The position numbers were made by a program, and so were the translations under genes. A DNA stretch of 64,000 bases, from contig CATMVA010000003.1 in NCBI GenBank assembly GCA_950075865.1, positions 1-64,000 on the forward strand. Reading direction: 5' to 3'. Below, one piece after another: positions 23,945-32,409 of this stretch (positions within the stretch are counted from its first letter, which is position 1; every line of letters begins with the position of its first letter). The notes below the pieces were generated by a model. It saw nothing but the letters and a program-made list of their open reading frames with translations. It did no database searches and had not been told where the DNA came from. The DNA comes from an uncultured Oscillospiraceae bacterium. GTDB lineage: Bacteria; Bacillota; Clostridia; Oscillospirales; Oscillospiraceae.

Positions 23945-25126
23945 ATGAAAATGAAAAAGATCATCGCCCTTGCCCTGTCCTGCGCCCTGACGGTCGGTCT
24001 GCTCGCCGGCTGCGGCGGCGACAAAAAGCCTGAATCCGGCAGCAACGAGATCGTGATTGGCCTGCTGGCCAACACCACCGGCGGCGCCGCCGTCTACGGC
24101 ATCTCGGTCCGCAATGGCGCCATGCTCTATATTGACGAGCTCAACGCCAAGGGCGGCATCAACGGCAAGACCGTCAAGGTCATCGAGTACGACGACAAGG
24201 GCGAGGCCACCGAGGCCATCAACGCCTACAGCCGTCTGGTCAGCGACGGCATCACCGCCGTCATCGGCAGCGTGCTCACCGGTCCCACCATCGCTGTGGC
24301 CGACGAGACTTTCGAGGGCAACATGCCCCAGATCACCGCCTCGGCCACCGCCGCCGGCGTGACCCGGCTGGATCCGGGCAACAGCAACGAGATCCGCTCT
24401 AATGTGTTTCGGGCCTGCTTTATCGACCCCTTCCAGGGGGAGAAGATGGCTCAGTACGCCGCCGAGAAGCTGAAGGCCAAGACGGCCGCCGTCATTTACG
24501 AGACGGGCAGCGACTATTCCGAGGGCCTGATGGAGGCCTTTGTGGCCAAGTGCGCCCAGGAGGGCATCACGGTCACCAACACCGAGGCTTACGCTACGGG
24601 CGACAAGGCCTTCCAGGCCCAGCTCACCAACATCGCCGCCTCCCAGCCCGACGTGATCTTCTGCCCCAACTACTATGAGGACGACGGCCTGATCGTGACC
24701 CAGGCCCGCCAGGTGGGGGTCACCGGCACCTTCCTGGGCGGCGACGGCTGGGCCGGTGTCAAGGACTACGCCTCGGCTGCCGACCTGGAGGGCTCGGTCT
24801 ACTGCTCGGGCTACGGCTCGGGCGCCAACCCTGAGTTCGAAGCCGCATACGAGGCCAAGTACGGCGAGCCCATCACCGGTATGTTCGAGCCTCTGGGCTA
24901 CGACGCTGCCATGCTCCTGTGCGCCGCCATCGCCGAGGCCGAGAAGCAGGGCCTGGAGGCGGGTAGCGACGCCTACAAGCAGGCCATCATCGACGCCATG
25001 AAGGCCACCAACGGGCTGGAAGGTCTCACCGGCACCTTCGCCTTCGACCAGTACAACGATCCCATCAAGTCCGCCTCCATGATGAAGCTGGAGGGCGGCG
25101 CCGAGGTCTTTACCGAGCTGTTCTAA
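23945..25126 (+). CDS. livJ: Branched-chain amino-acid ABC transporter, substrate-binding lipoprotein
   Basis: A 393-residue extracytoplasmic binding protein anchored by lipidation. The signal peptide ends in the lipobox LLAGC (Cys near residue 22). The mature protein is a periplasmic-binding type I fold with the LivJ-typical start IVIGLLANTTGGAAVYGISV. Ligands are probably leucine, isoleucine and valine, but related proteins bind other amino acids, so specificity is inferred from the operon. AAGGAGG precedes the ATG. A hairpin at 25161-25198 after the gene should favour excess binding protein over the membrane parts. Confidence 0.92.
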   Translation: MKMKKIIALALSCALTVGLLAGCGGDKKPESGSNEIVIGLLANTTGGAAVYGISVRNGAMLYIDELNAKGGINGKTVKVIEYDDKGEATEAINAYSRLVSDGITAVIGSVLTGPTIAVADETFEGNMPQITASATAAGVTRLDPGNSNEIRSNVFRACFIDPFQGEKMAQYAAEKLKAKTAAVIYETGSDYSEGLMEAFVAKCAQEGITVTNTEAYATGDKAFQAQLTNIAASQPDVIFCPNYYEDDGLIVTQARQVGVTGTFLGGDGWAGVKDYASAADLEGSVYCSGYGSGANPEFEAAYEAKYGEPITGMFEPLGYDAAMLLCAAIAEAEKQGLEAGSDAYKQAIIDAMKATNGLEGLTGTFAFDQYNDPIKSASMMKLEGGAEVFTELF

Positions 25127-25160
25127 CCCACCTGGGACCGACAAACCCGTGGAGATCCGA

Positions 25161-25198
25161 CCGTGCGGGAGAGGGGGAAAGCCTCTCCCGCACGGCCT
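25161..25198 (+). terminator. Partial terminator between livJ and livH
   Basis: 14-bp perfect stem (arm CCGTGCGGGAGAGG) with a 7-base loop and a short T tract. It lies inside the operon, so read-through is expected. Confidence 0.7.
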
Positions 25199-25244
25199 TT
25201 CCGTATTTATTGCGTCTATGAGATGAAGAGAGAAGAAGGGACGG

Positions 25245-26132
25245 ATGCACTTGTTTTCTATCTTGATCAGTCAGATCATCAATGGTTTGCAGTCGGGGGC
25301 TATCTACGCTCTGGTGGCCCTGGGCTACTCCATGGTGTACGGTATCATTCTGCTGCTGAACTTTGCCCACGGGGACATCATCATGGTGGGCGCTTACGCG
25401 GTGTGGTTCTCCATGGCCCACCTTGGGCTCCACCCCATCCCCTCCATGCTCCTGGCCGTGGCGGCCAGTACCTTGCTGGGCGTCCTGATCGAAAAGCTGG
25501 CCTATACCCCCCTGCGTTCGGCCCCCCGGCTGAGCCTGCTCATCACGGCCATTGGCGTGTCCTTCCTGCTCGAGAACAGCTTCCAGCTCATCTTCGGCGC
25601 CGGGGCACAGACCGTGCCCAACCTGATCTCGGGGCCTAGTCTCCAGGTGGGCAGCGTAACGGTGAGCTTTTCGGCCATGCTCACCATCCTGGTGTCGGTG
25701 ATCTGTATGGCCGGCCTCACATTCCTGGTCCAGAAAACCAAGCTGGGCAAGGCCATGCGGGCCGTGTCGGAAAATATGTCGGCCGCCCAGCTCATGGGTA
25801 TCAGTCTGAACCGCACCATCTCCTTCACCTTCGCCATGGGCTCGGCTCTGGCAGGGGTGGGCTCGGTCCTCTACCTGTGCACCTACGGCCAGGCCTCCCC
25901 CACCATGGGCTCCATGCTGGGCCTGAAAGCCTTTGTGGCCGCCGTGCTGGGGGGCATCGGCTCCCTGCCCGGCGCCATGATCGGCGGCTTCGCCATCGGC
26001 CTGACCGAGGCCCTGGTATCGGCCGCCGGCCTTTCGGTGTGGAAGGACGGGGCGGTCTTCGCCATCCTCATCGTGGTCCTGCTGGTAAAGCCCACCGGGC
26101 TTCTGGGCAAGCCCATGGTGGAAAAGGTTTAA
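25245..26132 (+). CDS. livH: Branched-chain amino-acid ABC permease LivH
   Basis: Integral membrane permease (295 aa, about eight spans) of the LivH/BraD family. Family stretches are NGLQSGAIYALVALGYSMVY at the N-terminus, LNFAHGDIIMVGAY, and AFVAAVLGGIGSLPGAMIGG near the end. It forms the channel with LivM. GAAGGGA precedes the ATG, and livM follows after 13 bases. Confidence 0.94.
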   Translation: MHLFSILISQIINGLQSGAIYALVALGYSMVYGIILLLNFAHGDIIMVGAYAVWFSMAHLGLHPIPSMLLAVAASTLLGVLIEKLAYTPLRSAPRLSLLITAIGVSFLLENSFQLIFGAGAQTVPNLISGPSLQVGSVTVSFSAMLTILVSVICMAGLTFLVQKTKLGKAMRAVSENMSAAQLMGISLNRTISFTFAMGSALAGVGSVLYLCTYGQASPTMGSMLGLKAFVAAVLGGIGSLPGAMIGGFAIGLTEALVSAAGLSVWKDGAVFAILIVVLLVKPTGLLGKPMVEKV

Positions 26133-26145
26133 GGGGGTGTCCGGT

Positions 26146-27180
26146 ATGAATCAGAGAAAAGCCGTACTTCCCATGTCTGCCCGGTACCTGATCAACGCGG
26201 CGCTGTGCCTGGCCCTGATCCTGGGCCTGAAAGGCCTTTCGGCCTCAGGCCTGCTATCCGACTACTTCACCAAAATCCTGATCCTGGTGGGCATCAACAT
26301 CATTCTGGCCGTCTCCCTCAACGTGGCCACCGGCTATCTGGGGCAGCTCCCCCTGGGCCACGCCGGCTTCATGGCGGTAGGGGCCTACACCGGCGGCATC
26401 TTCCTCAAGTCCGTGAATGCCGCCGCCATGAGCGGCGCCCCCCTGGTCCTGACCATCGCGGCCGCCATCCTGCTGTCGGGGGCCGTGGCCGCCCTCTTCG
26501 GCGTCATCATCGGCGTGCCCGCCCTGCGGCTCAAGGGAGACTACCTGGCCATCATCACCCTGGGTTTCGGGGAGATCATCCGGGTGGTCATCACCAACAT
26601 CGACTCGGTGCTGGGCTTCGACTTCACCTACGGCGCCTCTGGCCTCAAGCGGATCCCCAAGTTCACCGGCGCTCTCAACGTGTTCCTCTGCGTGGTCATG
26701 ACCTGCCTTGTGATCCACATGGTGATGAAGTCCCGCCACGGCCGGTCCATCCTCTCCATCCGGGAGAATGAGATCGCCGCCGAGTCCTGCGGGGTCAACA
26801 CCACCTTCTACAAGGTGATGGCCTTCACCATGTCGGCCTTCTTCGCCGGAGTGGCCGGCTGCCTCTACGCCGGCAACCTGGGCTCCCTCCAGCCCGGCGG
26901 CTTCGGCTTCATGAAATCCATCGAGATCCTGGTCATGGTGGTGCTGGGCGGCATGGGCTCCATGCTGGGCTCGGTGGTCTCGGCCACCGTGCTCACCATC
27001 TTGCCCGAGGCCCTTCGCAGCTTTGACCGCTACCGTATGGTGGTCTACTCGGCCGCCCTGATCCTGATGATGATCTTCAAGCCCTCGGGTCTCTTCGGGG
27101 ACTATGACTTCTCCCTCTCCCGGATTCTGGAAAAGCTGGGCGTGGGTAAAAAGCCCGCGGGGAAGGAGGATGCCAGATGA
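26146..27180 (+). CDS. livM: Branched-chain amino-acid ABC permease LivM
   Basis: Second membrane subunit (344 aa, about nine spans). LivM/BraE hallmarks are SLNVATGYLGQLPLGHAGFM, ALRLKGDYLAIITLGFGEII and MVVLGGMGSMLGSV. AAGGGGG eight bases upstream supports the ATG at 26146 over the in-frame GTG at 26137. The stop overlaps the livG start by 4 bases (ATGA). Confidence 0.94.
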   Translation: MNQRKAVLPMSARYLINAALCLALILGLKGLSASGLLSDYFTKILILVGINIILAVSLNVATGYLGQLPLGHAGFMAVGAYTGGIFLKSVNAAAMSGAPLVLTIAAAILLSGAVAALFGVIIGVPALRLKGDYLAIITLGFGEIIRVVITNIDSVLGFDFTYGASGLKRIPKFTGALNVFLCVVMTCLVIHMVMKSRHGRSILSIRENEIAAESCGVNTTFYKVMAFTMSAFFAGVAGCLYAGNLGSLQPGGFGFMKSIEILVMVVLGGMGSMLGSVVSATVLTILPEALRSFDRYRMVVYSAALILMMIFKPSGLFGDYDFSLSRILEKLGVGKKPAGKEDAR

Positions 27181-28028
27181 AACGCTACAACGAAAACACC
27201 CGCCTGGTCCCCGTCCCCTCCACCAGCGTCATCCCCGACCGTGACGTGGGCAAGCTCCCCATCCTGGAGTGCCGCCACCTGGGCATCGACTTCGGCGGTC
27301 TCACCGCAGTAAGCGACTTCAACCTGACCATCGGACGCACCGAGATCGCCGGCCTCATCGGCCCCAACGGCGCGGGCAAAACCACCGTGTTCAACCTGCT
27401 GACCAAGGTCTACCAGCCCACCCGGGGCATCATCATGCTGGACGGGGTGGACACCGCGGGCATGACCACCGCCCAGGTCAACCACGCCGGCATCGCCCGC
27501 ACCTTCCAGAACATCCGGCTCTTCTCCCGCCTGTCCGTGATGGACAACGTGCTCATCGGTCTCCAGGACTCCATGTCCTACAGCCTGCCCGCCGCAATCC
27601 TCCGGCTCCCCTCCTACTGGAAGCAGGAGAAGGTGGCCCGGGAGCGGGCCTTGGAGCTTCTCTCCATCTTCGACATGGCCGATTTGGCCGACCACGAGGC
27701 GGGGAGCCTTCCCTACGGCGCCCAGCGGCGGCTGGAGATCGTCCGGGCTCTGGGCACCAACCCTTCTCTCCTGCTCCTGGACGAGCCGGCGGCCGGTATG
27801 AACCCCTCCGAGACCGCCGAGCTCATGGAGAACATCGTGAAGATCCGGGATACCTTCCAGATCGCCGTCATGCTCATTGAGCACGACATGAGCCTGGTCA
27901 TGAATATCTGCGAGGGCATCTGCGTGCTCAACTTCGGCAAGGTCATCGCCAAGGGCACCGCCGCCGACATCCAGAATAACCCCGACGTGATCGAGGCCTA
28001 TCTGGGCAAACGGAAGGAGGGCGAGTAA
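27177..28028 (+). CDS. livG: Branched-chain amino-acid ABC ATPase LivG
   Basis: A 283-residue cytoplasmic ATPase. Walker A is GPNGAGKTT near residue 62, the LivG-type signature is LPYGAQRRLEIVRAL (instead of LSGGQ), Walker B is LLLLDEPAAGMNP, and the switch His is in LIEHDMSLV. It has a roughly 25-residue N-terminal extension compared with E. coli LivG. Overlaps livM and is followed by livF after one base. Confidence 0.94.
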   Translation: MKRYNENTRLVPVPSTSVIPDRDVGKLPILECRHLGIDFGGLTAVSDFNLTIGRTEIAGLIGPNGAGKTTVFNLLTKVYQPTRGIIMLDGVDTAGMTTAQVNHAGIARTFQNIRLFSRLSVMDNVLIGLQDSMSYSLPAAILRLPSYWKQEKVARERALELLSIFDMADLADHEAGSLPYGAQRRLEIVRALGTNPSLLLLDEPAAGMNPSETAELMENIVKIRDTFQIAVMLIEHDMSLVMNICEGICVLNFGKVIAKGTAADIQNNPDVIEAYLGKRKEGE

Positions 28029-28029
28029 G

Positions 28030-28737
28030 ATGGCCATGCTGGAGGTCAAGGACATCAACGTTTATTACGGCGCCATCCACGCCATCAAGGGGGTATCCTT
28101 CGAGGTCAACGAGGGGGAGATCGTTACCCTCATCGGGGCCAACGGCGCAGGCAAATCCACCATCCTGAAAACCGTCTCCGGCCTGCTCCACTCCCGCACC
28201 GGCTCCATCGCCTTCCAGGGGGAGAACATTGCCGGAATGGCCCCCCACAAGCTGGTAGGCAAGGGCCTGGCCCAGGTCCCCGAAGGCCGTGCCGTCTTCC
28301 TCCGCATGACAGTGGAGGAAAACCTGGAGATGGGCGCCTACACCCGCCCCAATTCCGAGCTTGCCCCCCACCTGGATCGGGTCTTTGAACAGTTCCCCCG
28401 GCTGAAGGAGCGGCGCAAGCAGGTGGCCGGCACCCTGTCAGGCGGCGAGCAGCAGATGCTGGCCATGGGCCGGGCCCTCATGTCCTCCCCCAAGCTGATG
28501 ATGCTGGACGAGCCCTCCATGGGCCTGGCCCCCATCCTGGTGGACCAGATCTTCGGCATCATCCAGACACTCCACCAAAGCGGCACCACCATCCTCCTGG
28601 TGGAGCAAAACGCCCAGATGGCCCTCGGCGTGGCCGACCGGGGCTACGTGCTGGAGACCGGCAAGCTGGTCTCCTCGGGCACCGGTACCGAGCTGCTGAA
28701 GGACGAGAGCGTAAAGAAGGCCTATCTGGGGGGATAA
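28030..28737 (+). CDS. livF: Branched-chain amino-acid ABC ATPase LivF
   Basis: A 235-residue ATPase. Walker A is GANGAGKST near residue 38, signature LSGGEQQMLAMGRAL, Walker B LMMLDEPSMGLAP, and the LivF-typical VPEGRAVF. Last gene of the livJHMGF operon, followed by a strong terminator at 28763. Confidence 0.95.
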   Translation: MAMLEVKDINVYYGAIHAIKGVSFEVNEGEIVTLIGANGAGKSTILKTVSGLLHSRTGSIAFQGENIAGMAPHKLVGKGLAQVPEGRAVFLRMTVEENLEMGAYTRPNSELAPHLDRVFEQFPRLKERRKQVAGTLSGGEQQMLAMGRALMSSPKLMMLDEPSMGLAPILVDQIFGIIQTLHQSGTTILLVEQNAQMALGVADRGYVLETGKLVSSGTGTELLKDESVKKAYLGG

Positions 28738-28762
28738 AGTCCTCCGGAACGCTTCAGGAAAA

Positions 28763-28793
28763 AGAGCCACCCGCCATGGGTGGTTCTTTTTTG
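28763..28793 (+). terminator. liv operon terminator
   Basis: 11-bp stem AAGAGCCACCC / GGGTGGTTCTT (one G-T) followed by six T. Confidence 0.9.
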
Positions 28794-28833
28794 CATCTCA
28801 CGCCCCCCATTCCGCAGGTCGCGTCCTACCCCC

Positions 28834-28862
28834 TTGCCAAGGGAGCAAACTTCCTGTATGCT
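28834..28862 (+). promoter_or_regulatory. LytTR gene promoter
   Basis: TTGCCA (28834-28839), 17-base spacer, TATGCT (28857-28862). Confidence 0.5.
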
Positions 28863-28892
28863 GTGTTTGCGATCGCGAAAGGAGTGAAGCCC

Positions 28893-29330
28893 ATGAAAGT
28901 GACCGTAGAGGAACGCCCCGGCCTCAGTGAGCCCGAGGTGGTCATTCGGTGCTCAAAGTTGGACCTCCAGGTGTCCCGCATCCTGGAGCTGCTGCGGCTC
29001 AGCGATGCCCGGCTCACCGGAGAGAAGGACGGGCAGACCTGTATCCTGGAGGAGGACCATGTCCTCTACATCGACACGGTGGACCGGGACACCTTCCTCT
29101 ATACCGCCAACGGGGTGTATGAGAGCCACCTCCGGCTCTACGAGTTGGAAAAGCAGCTGGCCCCCCGGGATTTCCTCCGGGTGAGCAAGTCGGCCATTGT
29201 AAATTTCAATCAGGTGAAGTCCCTCCGCCCCGACTTCGGCGGACGGCTGCTCCTCACCATGTCCAACGGCGAGGTGGTGATGGCCAACCGCCAGTATGTG
29301 CCCGCCATCAAAGCAAAATTAGGTTTATGA
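28893..29330 (+). CDS. LytTR-domain transcriptional regulator
   Basis: A 145-residue DNA-binding protein consisting of a short N-terminal part and a LytTR domain (about 50-145). Family stretches are VLYIDTVDRDTFLYT, FLRVSKSAIVNFNQVKSLRP and NGEVVMANRQYVPAIK. It has no receiver domain, as in the LytTR regulatory systems where a membrane partner holds the regulator. AAAGGAG fixes the ATG. The DUF3021 membrane gene follows directly and is its probable inhibitor. Confidence 0.92.
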   Translation: MKVTVEERPGLSEPEVVIRCSKLDLQVSRILELLRLSDARLTGEKDGQTCILEEDHVLYIDTVDRDTFLYTANGVYESHLRLYELEKQLAPRDFLRVSKSAIVNFNQVKSLRPDFGGRLLLTMSNGEVVMANRQYVPAIKAKLGL

Positions 29331-29344
29331 AGGGAGTGTCCCAT

Positions 29345-29788
29345 ATGAAACAGTTTTGGTCGGTGGCCATGGCCCTCAAGGAGCGGACCGCCATGATCTA
29401 TACCGGCGCCATGTGCTTCTATCTGTTCTTCCTTTTTGTATTCCGGTGGGAGAGCGTTCCCCTGTCCATGCTCTTTTCCATGCTTTTGGTGAGCATGGCG
29501 GCGGCCTTTATGCAAATTCTGGCCTTCTCCAACCTTATCATCAAAAAGTTGTCCTACGCCTGGCGGCTGGTGATCTTTGCCCTTCCCTTCGGGGCCATCC
29601 TTACCGCCTGCGCCGTGGCCTTCCGCTGGTTCCCCATCGAGAATCCCGGCGCCTGGATCACCTTCGGGGTTGTTTTCGTGGTTATTTTCGTCCTCTGCAC
29701 GGCGGGGTTCGAGCTCTATTTCAAACTTTCGGGCCGGAAGTACGACGACAAGCTGGACTGGTATCACAAAAACCGGGACAAGGAATAA
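29345..29788 (+). CDS. DUF3021 membrane protein, probable LytTR partner
   Basis: A 147-residue protein with four predicted membrane spans and a charged C-terminus. DUF3021 proteins are paired with stand-alone LytTR regulators; in streptococcal LytTR regulatory systems such membrane proteins inhibit the regulator. AGGGAG nine bases upstream supports the ATG at 29345; an upstream in-frame ATG overlaps the regulator stop. A 21-bp terminator follows at once. Confidence 0.88.
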   Translation: MKQFWSVAMALKERTAMIYTGAMCFYLFFLFVFRWESVPLSMLFSMLLVSMAAAFMQILAFSNLIIKKLSYAWRLVIFALPFGAILTACAVAFRWFPIENPGAWITFGVVFVVIFVLCTAGFELYFKLSGRKYDDKLDWYHKNRDKE

Positions 29789-29833
29789 TGGCATAAAAAG
29801 GACCATCCCTCCGGATGGTCCTTTTTATGCCAT
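29788..29833. terminator. Bidirectional terminator
   Basis: 21-bp perfect stem with a CTCC loop, containing AAAAA on the left arm and TTTTT on the right. It separates the LytTR/DUF3021 pair from the convergent nitroreductase. Confidence 0.92.
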
Positions 29834-30352
29834 TCAGATCCGGTACACCCAGTTTTCCTTACGTGCTTTGGGGGCGGGGGGCTCCCCCTCGGGCCAGCCG
29901 ATGATACAGTGGCCGATACCCTCGTACTCCCCCTCGATACCCAGCTTTTGGAGCAAAGCCTTGCCCTCGGAGGTCTCGAACTCCTCCTTGGCCCGGTGGA
30001 TCCAGCAGGTCCCCAGCCCCAGGCTGTGGGCGGCCAGCATCATGTTCCCCATCACCAGGCTGCCGTCGTAGACCCGGGTGCTGATGTCCTTCTGGGCCAG
30101 GACCACCAGCACCGCCGGGGCCCCAAAGAAAGGGTCGGCGGTAGAGCCCAAAATCCCGGCGTTCCAACGGGAGAGCATATCCCGGGTCTCCTTGCCGGTG
30201 ACGGCCAAGATGATGACGGGCTGCCTTCCCCGGCCCGAGGCCGCCCACGTCCCGGCCTCCATCACCTGGTCCAGCAGTGCCTGAGGCACCGGGTCCGGCT
30301 TAAATTTCCTCACGCTCCGGCGGGTTTGGATGGCATTGAGTACTTCGTTCAT
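29834..30352 (-). CDS. Nitroreductase-family protein
   Basis: A 172-residue FMN-dependent reductase. The N-terminal TRRSVRKFKPDPVPQALLDQ binds FMN phosphate, and the C-terminal LGLGTCWIHRA is the typical glycine loop. The protein is shorter than NfsB-type enzymes. AAGGAGG fixes the ATG at 30352. It directly follows rlmA (14-base gap) and may be cotranscribed with it. The substrate is unknown. Confidence 0.88.
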   Translation of the reverse strand: MNEVLNAIQTRRSVRKFKPDPVPQALLDQVMEAGTWAASGRGRQPVIILAVTGKETRDMLSRWNAGILGSTADPFFGAPAVLVVLAQKDISTRVYDGSLVMGNMMLAAHSLGLGTCWIHRAKEEFETSEGKALLQKLGIEGEYEGIGHCIIGWPEGEPPAPKARKENWVYRI

Positions 30353-30366
30353 AGTGGATCCCTCCT

Positions 30367-31185
30367 TCAAATTTTTTGATAGGTGTGGATGCGAAATTGA
30401 CCTGTCACTGTCAGTGCTGCGACCCCCTCTAGCCGCTCCGCTCCCTCCTTGGGGGTTTTCCAGGTGTAGGGGGTCATGTGGTAGAGGGCCTGAATGTCCT
30501 GGGGATCGGTGAGAGTGAAGGCGGTCTCCACCCCCACCACCTCCGGGGGGCCAAAGCCCGGATAGGTCTCCACCTTCTCCTCGTTTTCGTAGGGGGTGTC
30601 GTACAAAATCTCCTTTAGCTCCCACAAATGCCGGGGGCCGGGCACAACATAGAGGAATTTTCCACCCGGAGATAGCACTCTGTAAAACTCTTCAATGGCC
30701 AGCGGAGAAAAACAATCCACCAGCAGGTCCACAGACCGGACGGCCAGGGGCAGGTGATAAACCGAAGCCACGGCGATCTCGGCCCCGGGGCAGCGCCTGG
30801 CCGCCTTCTTCACGGCAGGCTTGGACAGGTCCACCCCCGCCGTCCGTCCCCCCTTAGCCGATACGATCTCCGAGAGGGCGGCAGTGTACCACCCCTCCCC
30901 GCAGCCCGCGTCCACCAGGACGCCGCCCGTGGGCAGATTCTCTTCCGTAAGTTTACATAATTTTTCGCGCAAGGGACCGTACCAGCCCCCCTCCAGAAAC
31001 CGGGTCCGGGCCGCCGCCATTTCCTTATCGTCTCCGGGGGCCTTGGAGTGCTTCTGACTGGCGGGGAGCAGGTTTACATAACCTTCCTTCGCCACATCGA
31101 AGCTGTGTCCCGCCGGACAGGCGTACCGCCTCTCCTCCAGGCCCAAAGGCTCCCCGCAAACCGGACAGATAAACAGGCTTGGCAT
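30367..31185 (-). CDS. rlmA: 23S rRNA (guanine-N1)-methyltransferase, RlmA type
   Basis: A 272-residue methyltransferase matching RlmA length. The N-terminal zinc finger (CPVCGEPL followed by YACPAGHSF) leads into GYVNLLP, the family hallmark. The SAM motif is DAGCGEGWYT near residue 94. E. coli RlmA methylates G745 of 23S rRNA, while Gram-positive RlmAII modifies G748; the sequence alone does not tell which. GGGAGG supports the ATG at 31185 over 31212. Confidence 0.87.
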   Translation of the reverse strand: MPSLFICPVCGEPLGLEERRYACPAGHSFDVAKEGYVNLLPASQKHSKAPGDDKEMAAARTRFLEGGWYGPLREKLCKLTEENLPTGGVLVDAGCGEGWYTAALSEIVSAKGGRTAGVDLSKPAVKKAARRCPGAEIAVASVYHLPLAVRSVDLLVDCFSPLAIEEFYRVLSPGGKFLYVVPGPRHLWELKEILYDTPYENEEKVETYPGFGPPEVVGVETAFTLTDPQDIQALYHMTPYTWKTPKEGAERLEGVAALTVTGQFRIHTYQKI

Positions 31186-31291
31186 AGGCTCATCCTCCCT
31201 GTCCTTTATCATACCATAAAACGTGCTGAAAGCAAGCGAAAAAACGCCCCGGACGAAAGAGACGTCCGGGGCGCAGTCATGCTATGATATT

Positions 31292-32356
31292 TCAGCGGTA
31301 AGTGCCCATGCCCTGGGGGCCGGTCCCGGCGGGGTAGATCAGGTCCTTGCCCTCAAACCCCATGCGCGCCAGGGCCTCGGACCAGTCCTCCCTCTCTCCG
31401 GGCTCGGGGAGGTAGACCCGGTCGGCGTATTGGGCGAAGAGCTCAGGGGTCTGGCCGCTCCTGTCCCCTTCGGCCAGGGTAAGGACGGCGGGAGAGACCG
31501 TCATGGAGATCCTGACCTCCGGGTAGTCGCTCAGGTCTTCCCGAAGCTGGGCGCAGAAAGCTTCCAGGTCCTGGGTCAGCCGGGCGGGGTCGTAGAGCTC
31601 CCCCTCCACGATCCACTCCAAATGCCCCTCGGCGGGGAAGGCGCAGTGGTCCAGCAGGATCTCGTCAAAGCCCAGTTTGCAGAGCTCCCGGCAGATACCG
31701 GTCAGGTACTCCCGGACAGCCGGGGAGGCCGGGCTGAACCAGCGGCAGCCGTCGGGGGCCCGCCAGTTGCCGCTCTGGGAGCGGAGGGAATTGCCCTCGC
31801 TGTAATAATAGGGGGTATTCAAGTCCTTGAAAAGGCTTATCTTAGCGATGGTGTAGAGCTCCCCGCCGTTCAGGGCCGCGATGGCCTCGTTGATCCCCTC
31901 CTGGACGGAATTCATCCCGGCGCCCAGGGCCATCTCCTGCTCCGACACATAGGCCAGGGTGCCATCCTCCCCCTTCATCACAAAGAGGGCGGCGTTGCCG
32001 CCGGCGTCGGCCACCCGCTCTGCCGCCGTGCCGTCGGTGAGAGCGGTGACGGGCAGCTCCACCACCGCCGGAATAGGCTCCGGGGTGGGCGTGGGGGTGG
32101 GCTGAGGGGTCTCGGTCACCACCACGATGTTGGGCTCGCTGGGTTGGGCCGGGGTAGGCGTGACCTGGACCTGCTGGAGGAAGGGGAATTCCAGGTGGGC
32201 CCTCCCCTGGTCGTCATAGACGATATACTGCTGGGCGAAAAAGAAAAAGGCCACGGCCAGCAGCAGGATGATAAAGAGGATGACCGCCACCGCGGTCAGG
32301 GCGGTCTGGAGCCGGGAACGGCCCCGGTAGGACTCATATCCATATGAATTGCGCAC
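31292..32356 (-). CDS. Membrane-anchored putative glycoside hydrolase (DUF4015-like)
   Basis: A 354-residue protein with one N-terminal membrane anchor (about 18-41), a Thr/Pro-rich extracellular linker (TPTPAQPSEP, QPTPTPTPEP) and a C-terminal TIM-barrel-like domain. The stretch ICRELCKLGFDEILLDHCAF resembles the DUF4015 putative glycosidase family. Substrate unknown; polysaccharide at the surface is likely by location. The GTG start at 32356 follows AAAGGAGGGG. It lies downstream of the SLH gene on the same strand and is probably cotranscribed. Confidence 0.72.
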   Translation of the reverse strand: MRNSYGYESYRGRSRLQTALTAVAVILFIILLLAVAFFFFAQQYIVYDDQGRAHLEFPFLQQVQVTPTPAQPSEPNIVVVTETPQPTPTPTPEPIPAVVELPVTALTDGTAAERVADAGGNAALFVMKGEDGTLAYVSEQEMALGAGMNSVQEGINEAIAALNGGELYTIAKISLFKDLNTPYYYSEGNSLRSQSGNWRAPDGCRWFSPASPAVREYLTGICRELCKLGFDEILLDHCAFPAEGHLEWIVEGELYDPARLTQDLEAFCAQLREDLSDYPEVRISMTVSPAVLTLAEGDRSGQTPELFAQYADRVYLPEPGEREDWSEALARMGFEGKDLIYPAGTGPQGMGTYR

Positions 32357-32409
32357 CTGATCCCCTCCTTTCCGGGCAATATTTGGAGCGCAGCGAAGGC
32401 AGGAAAGCC

